In this document: piece after piece, positions 42,012 to 51,219 of the stretch | Layout: every line of letters starts with the position of its first letter | How positions within the stretch are numbered: position 1 is the stretch's first letter | Assembly: GCA_900317155.1 (NCBI GenBank) | Contig: ONFO01000001.1 | Span: forward strand, 186,001-250,000 | DNA: 64,000 bases | Reading direction: 5' to 3' | Source: an uncultured Bacteroidales bacterium | GTDB taxonomy: Bacteria; Bacteroidota; Bacteroidia; Bacteroidales; F082 | Program-made: the position numbers and the translations under genes | Notes under the pieces: model-generated | The model's database searches: none | What the model was told of the DNA's origin: nothing | What the model saw: only the letters and a program-made list of their open reading frames with translations

Positions 42012-43072
42012 TGGCTTTTTGGCGGATAAAGAACGTGGCACTCAGAGGTGTCACGGGCACGGTGCCCAATAACCCAGTGAAGACGGCAGAGTTGCCAGTG
42101 TTCACAAAGGAGGAGGCTGACTTGTTTGATGCTACGGTTGGCATAAAGAACAGATATATTGCCCCAGACGATATCTGCACCTCTGATTTGTGCTTTGACG
42201 CCGCGGAGCGATTGCTTACGGGATTAGGATGGGATAAGGAGTCAATAGATATCTTGCTTTTTGCCTCTGTTACAGGGGATTATAAGACGCCTCCCACTTC
42301 TGCCATTCTTCAAGACCGTTTGGGATTGCCTGCCAGTACCTATGTGCTGGATATCCCAATGGGTTGCTGTGGTTGTATGTATGGCATCAATGTGGCGGGT
42401 AATCTCCTTTCGGCTGGCTCTGCAAAAAGGGCTTTGCTGCTAGTTGGTGATACCGCCATGCGTATGGGCTCTCTCAAAGATAAGAGTCGTGTGCCCTTGT
42501 TTGGTGATTGTGGGACGGCGTTGGCTTTGGAGTACGATCCTGAAGCGGCCGACATTATTATTGATTTCAATACAATGGGTTCGGGCTACAAAGCGTTGAT
42601 GACTCCTCACGGTGGATACAGGTATCCCATAACGAGGGAGGAATCGTTTGAATATGAGGATTTCGGTAATGGCATTGTTCGGGCGCCCAAAGATGCTTTG
42701 ATCAATGGCATGGATGTTTTCTCTTTTGCCATCACCAAACCACCCATCAGTTTGAAACAAATGCTTGAGGAACAAAAACTTGGCAAGGACAAGGATGTGG
42801 ACTTCTTCTTGATCCATCAGGCGAACAAACTGATAGTAGACCGTATTGTCAAAAAGTTGAAACTTCCAGTAGAAAAAGTGCCTTATAATCTTCAAAAGTT
42901 TGGAAATCTTGGTGGTGCATCCATCTTGATGCTGATGGTGTCAGAAATAGCGGAGGAATTGCAATCAAGACCGTTGACATTGGTGTGTTCTTCGTTTGGG
43001 CTGGGCTTGACATGGGGGACGATGGTGATTAAAACTTGCATGATGAAGGTTGTGAAGATGAATTATTTGTAA
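42011..43072 (+). CDS. KAS III-type 3-oxoacyl-ACP synthase (copy 3, divergent)
   Basis: 353 aa. Triad residues Cys119 (MGCCGCMYGI), His269 (IHQANKLIVD) and Asn299 (FGNLGGASIL) are present, but the active-site surroundings differ from copies 1 and 2 (GCC in place of GCS). That suggests a different starter or a role as acyltransferase/ligase. Encoded with the second carrier protein and the ligase. Confidence 0.87.
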   Translation: MAFWRIKNVALRGVTGTVPNNPVKTAELPVFTKEEADLFDATVGIKNRYIAPDDICTSDLCFDAAERLLTGLGWDKESIDILLFASVTGDYKTPPTSAILQDRLGLPASTYVLDIPMGCCGCMYGINVAGNLLSAGSAKRALLLVGDTAMRMGSLKDKSRVPLFGDCGTALALEYDPEAADIIIDFNTMGSGYKALMTPHGGYRYPITREESFEYEDFGNGIVRAPKDALINGMDVFSFAITKPPISLKQMLEEQKLGKDKDVDFFLIHQANKLIVDRIVKKLKLPVEKVPYNLQKFGNLGGASILMLMVSEIAEELQSRPLTLVCSSFGLGLTWGTMVIKTCMMKVVKMNYL

Positions 43073-43120
43073 TAATTTGTTGTAAGAACCTTTTAGATAT
43101 ATATATGAAATAAGTAATGT

Positions 43121-43948
43121 ATGAAAAAAGAAGTGACATTTGAGGAATCTAGAAGGATTCAGCTTGATATTTTGTTGGATTTCGTTGATTTTTGTATGCG
43201 GAATGGGTTGCGCTATTCTTTGGGTGAAGGTACCTTGATTGGAGCAATCCGACACAAAGGTTTTATTCCATGGGATGACGATATTGATGTGCTCATGCTC
43301 AGAGAGGAATACGATAAGTTTGTAAGTTTATATGACGGCAAATATAGATTGGTTTCGCCTGGTGCACCACACTATTGGTTGCCATATTCTAGGTTGACAG
43401 ATGAAAGGACGGTTGTGAAATGGGGTGATAATCCATATGATATTTTTCGTCATGGATTGTGGGTAACAGTTTTCCCAATAGACAATTATCCCGACAACCC
43501 GAATGAATGGCAAGAAATAAGATCGAAAAGAGATTTCTGGTTCAAGATAATCCCGATGAAATTAGGGCTTTGTCGTCGATATAAATATGATAAGAATGTA
43601 AGTGTTTGTAAAAACATGAAAAAGAAAGCAAAACGATTCTTGTTACCGTTTGTACCTTATCCCATTATTTGTAAAAAATTGGAATCGTTGATTTCAGCAT
43701 TCAAGAATGTGCCAACCAAGAACAAAGCATTAATGACGGGTGTTTGGCATGAGCCATGGGTTTGTCCTGCTGAGGTGTTTTCTTCTTATGTTGAGGTTGA
43801 ATTTGAAGGATATAAATTCACTGCCTTCAAGGGGTATGATGAGTATTTAAGATGCCAATATGGAGATTATATGCAGTTGCCTCCAATTGAAGAGCAGATT
43901 CCTAAACATGATTACAAAGTTTATTGGAAAAACCATAAATCATTTTGA
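43121..43948 (+). CDS. LicD-family phosphotransferase (copy 2)
   Basis: 275 aa. Motif YSLGEGTLIGAIRHKGF followed by PWDDDIDVL gives the intact acidic cluster. Similar to copy 1 in both the motif and the C-terminal region (ELEFEGRKFMAIKHYDDYL in copy 1, VEFEGYKFTAFKGYDEYL here), so they are paralogues. Two LicD enzymes imply two distinct phospho-alcohol decorations or two acceptor positions. Confidence 0.87.
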   Translation: MKKEVTFEESRRIQLDILLDFVDFCMRNGLRYSLGEGTLIGAIRHKGFIPWDDDIDVLMLREEYDKFVSLYDGKYRLVSPGAPHYWLPYSRLTDERTVVKWGDNPYDIFRHGLWVTVFPIDNYPDNPNEWQEIRSKRDFWFKIIPMKLGLCRRYKYDKNVSVCKNMKKKAKRFLLPFVPYPIICKKLESLISAFKNVPTKNKALMTGVWHEPWVCPAEVFSSYVEVEFEGYKFTAFKGYDEYLRCQYGDYMQLPPIEEQIPKHDYKVYWKNHKSF

Positions 43949-44008
43949 TTGTAATATGATGTAGTTTCTTCCGATGGTTGGTGTTATGATATCGGATAGT
44001 ATTACAAT
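43948..44008. other. Nested inverted repeat between LicD and pyruvyltransferase genes
   Basis: Outer arms ATTGTAATA (43948-43956) and TATTACAAT (44000-44008) enclose inner arms CCGAT (43971-43975) and ATCGG (43991-43995). No T-run follows, so it is not a standard terminator. It may be a regulatory hairpin or a protein-binding site. Confidence 0.45.
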
Positions 44009-44078
44009 TCATCATCGCTGAGTTTGAATGTGTTGTTGGTTACTTCCTTTTGACCACATATAAAAAACTAATAGAATA

Positions 44079-45197
44079 ATGAAAATATTTGGCATCGTCA
44101 GTTGTAATATACATGTGAATTTCACCAATTACGGCTCGGCTTTGCAGTCGTGGGCTTTGTGTCGGAGTGTGGGGAATATGGGGTATGTGGCCAAATTGGT
44201 TGACTATTGTCCCAAGATGATGGAAGATCGGGACATTAAGAACCCGATGAAGCACATGTGGGATACGGATGTGAATTCACGGCGGAATTTGGATTTAAGT
44301 TTGCCAGCCATACGGGTAAATTATCATAAATTCGACACGTTTTATAACCAAAGATTTAAAAAAACAGCTAAAACATATTTTTGCAAGAATTTTAATGATA
44401 TTGTAAGTGACGAACATATTGATGGTTTCATCTGCGGTAGTGATACGATTTTCTGCATTGACGAGTGGAATGGTTTTGAGGATGCTTATTTTGCAGAATA
44501 CCCTTGTATGAAGGGAGGGTATGCGGTATCGTATGCGGCAAGTTTTGGCGATGCCCATTTCGATGATGCAACTTATAAGTTGTTGGACCAAAAACTGAAT
44601 AACTTCAAGGCTTTGGGTATCCGCGAGAACAAGATGATCCCGTACGTTAAGGAACACACCAGCCTTCCAGTGTTCAGAACCATTGATCCAACCCTGCTAC
44701 TTGAAGTAAAAGACTACGAAGAGATTACGGCTCAAAAAATCGAAAAAAACAAATATTTACTTCTTTATGCTCGTCGTTACAACAAGAAAATGTTTGAGTA
44801 TGCGGAGAGGTTAGCTGCTCAAAATGGTTGGAAAATAGTGGATATTAGCCTCAGAGCAGAGAATGAGGGAAAGCATCGTATGGCTTATGATGCCGGTGTA
44901 GAGGAGTTCCTTTCGTTGGTTAGACACAGCGAGTTTGTGGTTACCAATTCATTCCATGGCATTATCTTTGCCGCCCAATTCCGTCGGCCTTTCGTGGCTT
45001 TCTCTCGTGAGTCGGGTGACTCAAAGATAGCCGAGATTCTCGGCTTGTTTGGCTTGTCTGACAGACTTCTTATCACTGGCGAGGAATCGTTTGAAGTCAA
45101 TGTCGATTACGAAGTGGTTCATTCTAGAATAGCGGAAGCAAGAATTGAATCTTTGAATTTTTTGAAAATGGAACTTGACAATTGTGCGGCATTATGA
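44079..45197 (+). CDS. Polysaccharide pyruvyl transferase-family protein (copy 2)
   Basis: 372 aa. Family signs are the N-terminal NYGSALQSWALCRSVGNMGY, ICGSDTIFCIDEWNGF, PVFRTIDPTLLL and the C-terminal FVVTNSFHGIIFAAQFRRPF. It overlaps the Fe-S protein gene by 4 bases; this pyruvyltransferase/FrhB-like pairing recurs in gut Bacteroidota capsule loci. Possible donors are PEP or another activated acid. Confidence 0.83.
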   Translation: MKIFGIVSCNIHVNFTNYGSALQSWALCRSVGNMGYVAKLVDYCPKMMEDRDIKNPMKHMWDTDVNSRRNLDLSLPAIRVNYHKFDTFYNQRFKKTAKTYFCKNFNDIVSDEHIDGFICGSDTIFCIDEWNGFEDAYFAEYPCMKGGYAVSYAASFGDAHFDDATYKLLDQKLNNFKALGIRENKMIPYVKEHTSLPVFRTIDPTLLLEVKDYEEITAQKIEKNKYLLLYARRYNKKMFEYAERLAAQNGWKIVDISLRAENEGKHRMAYDAGVEEFLSLVRHSEFVVTNSFHGIIFAAQFRRPFVAFSRESGDSKIAEILGLFGLSDRLLITGEESFEVNVDYEVVHSRIAEARIESLNFLKMELDNCAAL

Positions 45198-46411
45198 ATG
45201 GTTATTTGAACAACCACGAAAAGTCGCAGTGTTTCGGGTGCGAAGCCTGTGCTCAGGTTTGTTCGAAGTTGGCCATTGCAATGGTTGAGGATGAAGACGG
45301 CTTCCGTTATCCGGAGATAAATAATGAGAAATGTATAGACTGTGGGTTATGTCGAAAGACTTGCCCCTTTGAAAATATGCCTGTCCGATATGGCGATGAT
45401 AAATATGTATTTGGAGGCTATTCGTTAGATGAAAATGTGCGTTTTGAAAGCACATCAGGCGGCGCTTTCTCCGAAATTGTCAATGCATTTTGTGATGAGA
45501 ATTATGTGATTTTTGGAGCAAAAGCTGAAGGTTTGGAGGTTTCCCATAGTTATATTACTGATAAAACGGAATTGCCAAAATTCAGAGCGTCCAAGTATTC
45601 ACAGAGCAGAATGGACTATTCCTTTAGAGAGGCCAGACACTTTTTGAAAGAAGGAAAAAAAGTGCTTTTTTCTGGCACTCCATGTCAGATTGCAGGACTG
45701 AAGTCATATCTTGAGAGCACAAATCAAGATAAGTTGCTTACTATTGAGATGATATGCGAGGGCGTCCCAAGTCCACTGTATGTAAGAAAACTTGACCAGC
45801 ATGTTGAAAAAAAATATGGTGCAAGGATAGAGTCGATTGATTACAGATACACCGGGAGGTCTTTGTTCTCTAAAGGGAAATGGGATTTCCAACAAATGAG
45901 GATAATCACCATAGATAAAAAGAATGTTATTTGCAAGGATCGGTGGGTTAACCCATTTTGGTCTATATGGTTGAAGCATTTGATGAGCCGTCCTTCGTGC
46001 TATCAATGCCCATTCACAAATAGTGAACGTGTGGCAGATGTTTCGTTGGGTGATTTGTGGGGTGTGCATATCTATTGCCCAGAATTGTACGGCCATAACG
46101 GAGGAGCATCATTGGTGATATGCAATACGGAGAAAGGTAAGGAGGTAATAAAGAATGCCGAAAAAGGAATGTATGGACATGCCTTAAAATTTGAGGACGC
46201 ATTGAGGTATCAGGGACCGATGCGTAAGCATATCCCGGATAATCCACAAAAGGCTGAATTTATGAACGATCTTCGAAGCAATATGGATTATAAGCAACTT
46301 ATAAAGAAGTGGGCTGATAGACCTTCACTAAAACTATTAGTACAAAAGTATATTTGGGGTAATAGGCAGAAAGTTTGGTTGTGGAATTTAATGAACTCAA
46401 AATTGGCATGA
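45194..46411 (+). CDS. FrhB-like Fe-S protein (coenzyme F420 hydrogenase/dehydrogenase beta-subunit family)
   Basis: 405 aa. Two ferredoxin-type [4Fe-4S] motifs open the protein: CFGCEACAQVC and CIDCGLCRKTCP. The rest is an FrhB-type domain with FSGTPCQIAGLKSYL, CEGVPSPLYVRKL, SCYQCPFTNSERVADVSLGD and GVHIYCPELYGHNGGASLV. In the archaeal family these use flavin/F420; in polysaccharide loci the reduction or oxidation carried out is unknown. Start ATG 45194 overlaps the pyruvyltransferase stop (ATGA). Confidence 0.82.
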   Translation: MNGYLNNHEKSQCFGCEACAQVCSKLAIAMVEDEDGFRYPEINNEKCIDCGLCRKTCPFENMPVRYGDDKYVFGGYSLDENVRFESTSGGAFSEIVNAFCDENYVIFGAKAEGLEVSHSYITDKTELPKFRASKYSQSRMDYSFREARHFLKEGKKVLFSGTPCQIAGLKSYLESTNQDKLLTIEMICEGVPSPLYVRKLDQHVEKKYGARIESIDYRYTGRSLFSKGKWDFQQMRIITIDKKNVICKDRWVNPFWSIWLKHLMSRPSCYQCPFTNSERVADVSLGDLWGVHIYCPELYGHNGGASLVICNTEKGKEVIKNAEKGMYGHALKFEDALRYQGPMRKHIPDNPQKAEFMNDLRSNMDYKQLIKKWADRPSLKLLVQKYIWGNRQKVWLWNLMNSKLA

Positions 46412-47472
46412 ACTATTACATAAATCCAAATATCGAAGAAACACCTCGTGTTTTCCCGAAACAGGGACGGGGGAGGTATCATCGTTATGATGCAAACGAG
46501 AATCCTGAAGGTTTGCCAAAGGATTTTGTTGATTCTGTTTTGAAGGAGTTAACCCCCGAATACTTGGCTATGTATCCTGAACCAGAACGTCTCATCGGTA
46601 AATATGCGGATTATATTGGCGTAGAAAAGGAGAATGTGTATTGCACAAATGGCTCTGACCATGGTATCCGTGTGTTGCTAGAAACCTTTGGCGAACTGGG
46701 CAAAGAAGTGGTGACTGTTTCTCCCACGTTTGAAATCTATTGGGTGTGTTGCAGCTTGCTGGGGTTAAAACACAAACCAGTTCAATATAATGTCGATTAT
46801 GCTTTGCCTATAAAACGGATTCTTGAAGCTATCAGCAACGACACCCGAATAATCGTTTTGCTCAATCCCAATAGTCCTATTGGGAATCTTTACACCGAAA
46901 TAGAGGTACAATCCGTTGTTGACAAGGCCAAGCAGGTGGGCGCAATTGTTATTTTGGATGAAGCCTATCATTATTTTTATGACAAGACATTCCTGCATTT
47001 CGCTTTGGAAAACGACAATGTGGTGCTTCTGCGTACATTCAGCAAGTTGATGTCGATAGCAGGATTGCGTGTGGGTATGGTGGTTGGTCACAAAGAATTA
47101 ATTCATTGGGTGCGCTATTCGCGTTTGGCATATGAGATGAACACGGTGGGGCTGTTGTTTGCCGAGCGTATTCTTGAGCATCCCGAAATGATAGAAAGAC
47201 TCATTGAACAAGAAAAAGAGGGCAAGGCATACTTTATCAGTGAAATTAAAAAACAAGGCTATTGGTATATGGATTGCCATGGCAACTATGTTCTTGTTAA
47301 ACCCAAACACGATGCCCGCGAAGTGGCTAAACGTCTTGAATTGGAAAAGAAAACTTTGGTTCATCCATACAGCAATGAAATGATGAAGGACATGCTGAGA
47401 GTGACAACTGGCTCGAAAGAGTCCATGCAATTCTTTGTCAAAGTGTTTTTGGAAGTTGATATGGAGGCATGA
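46408..47472 (+). CDS. Class I/II PLP aminotransferase (HisC/CobD-like)
   Basis: 354 aa fold-type I aminotransferase. RYDANENPEG-type start (YHRYDANENPEGLP), NGSDHGIRVLLETFG, LLNPNSPIGN, ILDEAYHYF and the aldimine Lys in LLRTFSKLMSIAGLRVG. The domain is similar to histidinol-phosphate aminotransferases, but location in a capsule locus argues for supply of an amino alcohol or amino acid to the decoration pathway. It overlaps the FrhB-like gene by 4 bases. Confidence 0.83.
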   Translation: MNYYINPNIEETPRVFPKQGRGRYHRYDANENPEGLPKDFVDSVLKELTPEYLAMYPEPERLIGKYADYIGVEKENVYCTNGSDHGIRVLLETFGELGKEVVTVSPTFEIYWVCCSLLGLKHKPVQYNVDYALPIKRILEAISNDTRIIVLLNPNSPIGNLYTEIEVQSVVDKAKQVGAIVILDEAYHYFYDKTFLHFALENDNVVLLRTFSKLMSIAGLRVGMVVGHKELIHWVRYSRLAYEMNTVGLLFAERILEHPEMIERLIEQEKEGKAYFISEIKKQGYWYMDCHGNYVLVKPKHDAREVAKRLELEKKTLVHPYSNEMMKDMLRVTTGSKESMQFFVKVFLEVDMEA

Positions 47473-47508
47473 TTACCACTCCTAAAATGATTATTGGGGT
47501 TATTTAAC

Positions 47509-48570
47509 ATGGAAGAGACGATTTTATCGAAGAAGAATTCTACAGTTTTGAGAGGTATGGCAATAGTTTCAATTGCCCTGCATAACTATTTTGTTAAACT
47601 TGGATTCTCAAAACCGAATGAAATGTCCTTCTTGATAGAAAACACAAATCATTTTTTCGAAGTTGCTTTAAATGGTCGTTTTTTTGTAGAAATCTTTTCT
47701 TTTTTAGGATGGATAGGTGTCCCTGTATTTATATTCCTAACAGGTTATGGAGTTGCTACGCGTATCCCTCCTCTAACGAAACACAAATCAATAGATTATA
47801 TAAAAAGGAATTATTTGAAACTATTAGCATTGATGTTGTTGGCTGTCCTGTTATATGCAGGTATGGATGTCGCCAAGGGTAATATTTGGCCGGGCTTATT
47901 GAAAAGGTTTTCTTATTTGACTATGTTGACCAATTTTGCTTATCCATACCTTAGATGCGATCCAGGGGTTTATTGGTATTTCGGACTAACATTTCAGTTT
48001 TATTTGATATGGGCACTTTTTGGACGGCACATGAGGGGTAATAACTTGTTGTTGTGGAGTGCCGTTTTTATGATAGGTTTGTATGGTATTTGTTCTTTAG
48101 GCAAGCTGGAAGTCTTGTCAATATATAGGCATTGTTTTACTGGTTGGTTTTTTGTTTTTGCCTTAGGAGTATGGTGTGCACAATCTAATATGATACAAAG
48201 GATTAAAACGAATTGGTGGATGGAACTAATAATATTAGTAGCGTCATCTTTTCTGATGATTCAAATGAACCGATGGCTATTGGCATGGGTTTTTATTCCT
48301 GTTATGGCATTATTGTTTTTCCTTATGTTGGGTTTGCTATTGCAACGGGTAAAACCTTTATTTAATATCTTTCTTTGGATAGGGGGGCTATCTGCATTCA
48401 TTTTTGTATGTCATCCTATTGCAAGAACATTTGTGAATAAGATATTCGCACCACATGTGGGCATTTTGTTAATCAATGTCTTTATCTATTTTTTGTTTAC
48501 AATATTGTTTGCTGTTTTATATCGTTGGATTTATCAACGTATTACCGCCGCAATAATAAAAAAGGTTTAA
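47509..48570 (+). CDS. AT3-family membrane acyltransferase (copy 2)
   Basis: 353 aa with about ten membrane segments. VLRGMAIVSIALHNYF contains the conserved His; IGVPVFIFLTGYGVATR is the second family block. It probably O-acylates the glycan. Start set to ATG 47509; a TTG five codons earlier is less likely. Confidence 0.85.
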   Translation: MEETILSKKNSTVLRGMAIVSIALHNYFVKLGFSKPNEMSFLIENTNHFFEVALNGRFFVEIFSFLGWIGVPVFIFLTGYGVATRIPPLTKHKSIDYIKRNYLKLLALMLLAVLLYAGMDVAKGNIWPGLLKRFSYLTMLTNFAYPYLRCDPGVYWYFGLTFQFYLIWALFGRHMRGNNLLLWSAVFMIGLYGICSLGKLEVLSIYRHCFTGWFFVFALGVWCAQSNMIQRIKTNWWMELIILVASSFLMIQMNRWLLAWVFIPVMALLFFLMLGLLLQRVKPLFNIFLWIGGLSAFIFVCHPIARTFVNKIFAPHVGILLINVFIYFLFTILFAVLYRWIYQRITAAIIKKV

Positions 48571-48640
48571 TTTCGAGAATAGTATTATTGTCAAATTCTG
48601 TTGTATACGAGTTTTATTGTAATAGTATGACGCTTTTGTC

Positions 48641-49987
48641 ATGAAAAAAGTTATCACATATGGTACTTACGACTTGTTCCATTATGGTCATCAACGCTTG
48701 CTTGAGCGTGCCAAAGCCTTGGGAGACTACCTTATTGTTGGTGTAACCGCTGATGGTTTTGATCGTGCAAGGGGAAAGATTAACGTTCAGCAGAGTCTGA
48801 TGGAACGTATGGAGGCAGTAAAAGCCACAGGTATTGCCGACGAAGTAATTGTTGAGGAATATGAAGGGCAGAAAATTGACGACATCATGCGTTACGGAGT
48901 AGATATTTTTGCCATTGGATCTGATTGGATAGGCTATTTCGATTATCTGAAAGCATATTGTCAAGTTGTATATTTGGAGCGCACAGCTGGTGTTTCTAGC
49001 TCGGAACTGAGATCCGAAAAACGAGAACTGAAATTAGGTTTGGTCGGTGAATCCACATTTTTGAACAAATTTGAAGCAGAAAGCCATTATGTGAATGGAG
49101 TGGGAATTGTGGGATTGTATACTTCGACTGAATTTAGTTCTGGTTTGTCGGATGTTTTGAAGTCATTGCCTTGTGTGACGGATAATTACAACGATTTTCT
49201 AAACCAAGTAGACGCGGTTTACATCATATCTAAGCCACAAGATCATTATTTCCAAATCAAGAAGGCTTTGGAAGCGGGTAAGCATGTATTGTGTGAACCT
49301 CCTATTGCTTTGACAGTGAATGAATGGCAAGAACTCAATGCTTTGGCCAAAGAAAAGAATTTGATTTTGATGGATGCTATCCGTACGGCCTATTCAACAG
49401 CATACTATAGGATGCTGCTATTGGTAAAAAGTGGGCGTATTGGAACTGTGATGTCGATAGATTCCTCGTGTACAAGTTTAAGGGATAATGACCTTCCAAG
49501 TGAAGAATTGAGAGAAAAATGGAATAGCATTTGCACTTGGGGACCAAATGCCATGCTACCGATATTTCAGATATTGGGTACTCGATACTCGCAAAAATGC
49601 ATTACCTCGCACATTGAGGACGAGACCATCATGTACGACAACTTCACCAAAATTGCTTTTGTTTATCCACATGCTGTGGCTTCAATAAAGGTGGGTAAGG
49701 GCGTGAAAACAGAAGGCGAATTGGTGATTTCTGGGACAACAGGTTACATTTATGTGCCCGCACCGTGGTGGAAAACCGAATACTTTGAGATTAGACGCGA
49801 AGACCCAACACAAAACAAGAGGTATTTCTACCAATTGGATGGTGAGGGCATCCGTTATGAATTGGTGTCATTCTTAAAAGCTATTGAATCTGGTAAGAAT
49901 TATTCATATATAGAAGATAATGTTTCAGAGGCATTCGTAAAAGTTGTTGAGGATTATTATCAAAAGAAACACGTTGTTCAGATTTAG
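48641..49987 (+). CDS. Fusion of TagD-type cytidylyltransferase and Gfo/Idh/MocA oxidoreductase
   Basis: 448 aa. Residues 1-130 are a glycerol-3-phosphate cytidylyltransferase-like domain: ITYGTYDLFHYGHQRLL (HxGH) and ERTAGVSSSELR (RTxGxSS). Residues about 131-448 are a Gfo/Idh/MocA oxidoreductase (LGLVGESTF Rossmann loop, EAGKHVLCEPPIALTV). The usual EKP motif of that family reads EPP here: Lys is replaced by Pro220, so its cofactor chemistry may be altered. A single open frame with no frameshift joins the two. The enzyme could form a CDP-polyol and modify its carbon skeleton, supplying a LicD donor. Confidence 0.85.
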   Translation: MKKVITYGTYDLFHYGHQRLLERAKALGDYLIVGVTADGFDRARGKINVQQSLMERMEAVKATGIADEVIVEEYEGQKIDDIMRYGVDIFAIGSDWIGYFDYLKAYCQVVYLERTAGVSSSELRSEKRELKLGLVGESTFLNKFEAESHYVNGVGIVGLYTSTEFSSGLSDVLKSLPCVTDNYNDFLNQVDAVYIISKPQDHYFQIKKALEAGKHVLCEPPIALTVNEWQELNALAKEKNLILMDAIRTAYSTAYYRMLLLVKSGRIGTVMSIDSSCTSLRDNDLPSEELREKWNSICTWGPNAMLPIFQILGTRYSQKCITSHIEDETIMYDNFTKIAFVYPHAVASIKVGKGVKTEGELVISGTTGYIYVPAPWWKTEYFEIRREDPTQNKRYFYQLDGEGIRYELVSFLKAIESGKNYSYIEDNVSEAFVKVVEDYYQKKHVVQI

Positions 49988-50008
49988 ACTCATTAATACA
50001 GAAAATTT

Positions 50009-51151
50009 ATGTATTTAAAACCATCATTTCATAAGTTTCATAGGATTGTAGGTAACATTGAGAGAAGAATGGCGGGTGAATTATCCTTTCTTTCTCAATT
50101 TCATGAAAGAAAAGCCACTGCTATTCGCTTGCTGAAGCCTAGCAAAGAGAATTTTAAGGATTATCGGTTGACAAAACAAAACAGAAAGGAAATCAAGAAG
50201 CTCTGGAATGGCGTTAGGGTGAATGAAGATTGGTTTCGCTTTTTTAACTCAATAAAAAGAGAAACCGATGGTACTTTTGATGCGAGGTATATCCCTATGG
50301 ACTTTTCCTATACTTTCTTGCATCCGTACTTTAACAACACACCTTTTACGTATGCATTCGATGACAAGAATATGTATGATTTGTACTTCCATGATATCGC
50401 TATGCCTCGTACAATCTTTAGGATTATAGAAGGTGTTTTACTTGATGCTGAATACAATAGAATTAGTCAAGAAAAAGCATTGTTATTATGTAGGGAAGAG
50501 GGTCGGGTGATTGTGAAACCGACTGATTATACAACAAGCGGTGGCTCAAATATTTCTATATGGAATGCCGATAAGGATGAAGATAATCGATGGATGAATT
50601 TTAGAAATTGCATTGTTCAAGAAGTGATAAAACAGCATCTGGACATGGCGTTGCTTTATAGTGGAAGCATTAATTCTATTAGAATGGTGACATTTTATGA
50701 TGAAAATGGTGCACGAGTATTGGGATCCATTGTGAGAATGGGGGCAAACGGAAGTGTTATTGATAATGCATCAAATGGAGGTCTTTTTTGCGGAATTCAT
50801 GAGGATGGAAAATTAACGAAATATGGTTACAATAGGCGAGGTCAACATTTTACTAATCATCCTCAGGGAACTGTATTTGAGAATTGTTATATTCCAAATT
50901 ATGATGATTGTAAAAAAATGGTTACCTCTTTGGCAAATAGATTTGTTAAAGTAGCAAAACTCATTGCATGGGATTTGGCTGTCAATGAAAAAGGGCAACC
51001 TGTATTAATTGAAATAAACTTACCTTATTCTGGAATTGATGGAATCCAAATTCCCAATGGGCCGTTGTTTGGTGACCAGACAGAAAAAATTGTTAGAGAG
51101 GTAATGTCTGATCAAAGGAATCGTGCTGCTAATCGTTGGTTGATGAGATGA
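50009..51151 (+). CDS. Sugar-transfer-associated ATP-grasp protein (copy 3)
   Basis: 380 aa. RVIVKPTDYTTSGGSNISI is the nucleotide loop, IVQEVIKQHLDMALL the hinge, SGSINSIRMVTFYDENG the family strand and KLIAWDLAVNEKGQPVLIEIN the metal site. Related to copies at 32880 and 52372. The gene stands alone between the cytidylyltransferase fusion and the GNAT gene; the sequence is AT-rich. Confidence 0.82.
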   Translation: MYLKPSFHKFHRIVGNIERRMAGELSFLSQFHERKATAIRLLKPSKENFKDYRLTKQNRKEIKKLWNGVRVNEDWFRFFNSIKRETDGTFDARYIPMDFSYTFLHPYFNNTPFTYAFDDKNMYDLYFHDIAMPRTIFRIIEGVLLDAEYNRISQEKALLLCREEGRVIVKPTDYTTSGGSNISIWNADKDEDNRWMNFRNCIVQEVIKQHLDMALLYSGSINSIRMVTFYDENGARVLGSIVRMGANGSVIDNASNGGLFCGIHEDGKLTKYGYNRRGQHFTNHPQGTVFENCYIPNYDDCKKMVTSLANRFVKVAKLIAWDLAVNEKGQPVLIEINLPYSGIDGIQIPNGPLFGDQTEKIVREVMSDQRNRAANRWLMR

Positions 51152-51219
51152 TTCATTGGTATAGATAATAAAGCTTGTTGTAATATTTGTTATTGAATGG
51201 TAATTGATAATATTTGCGG

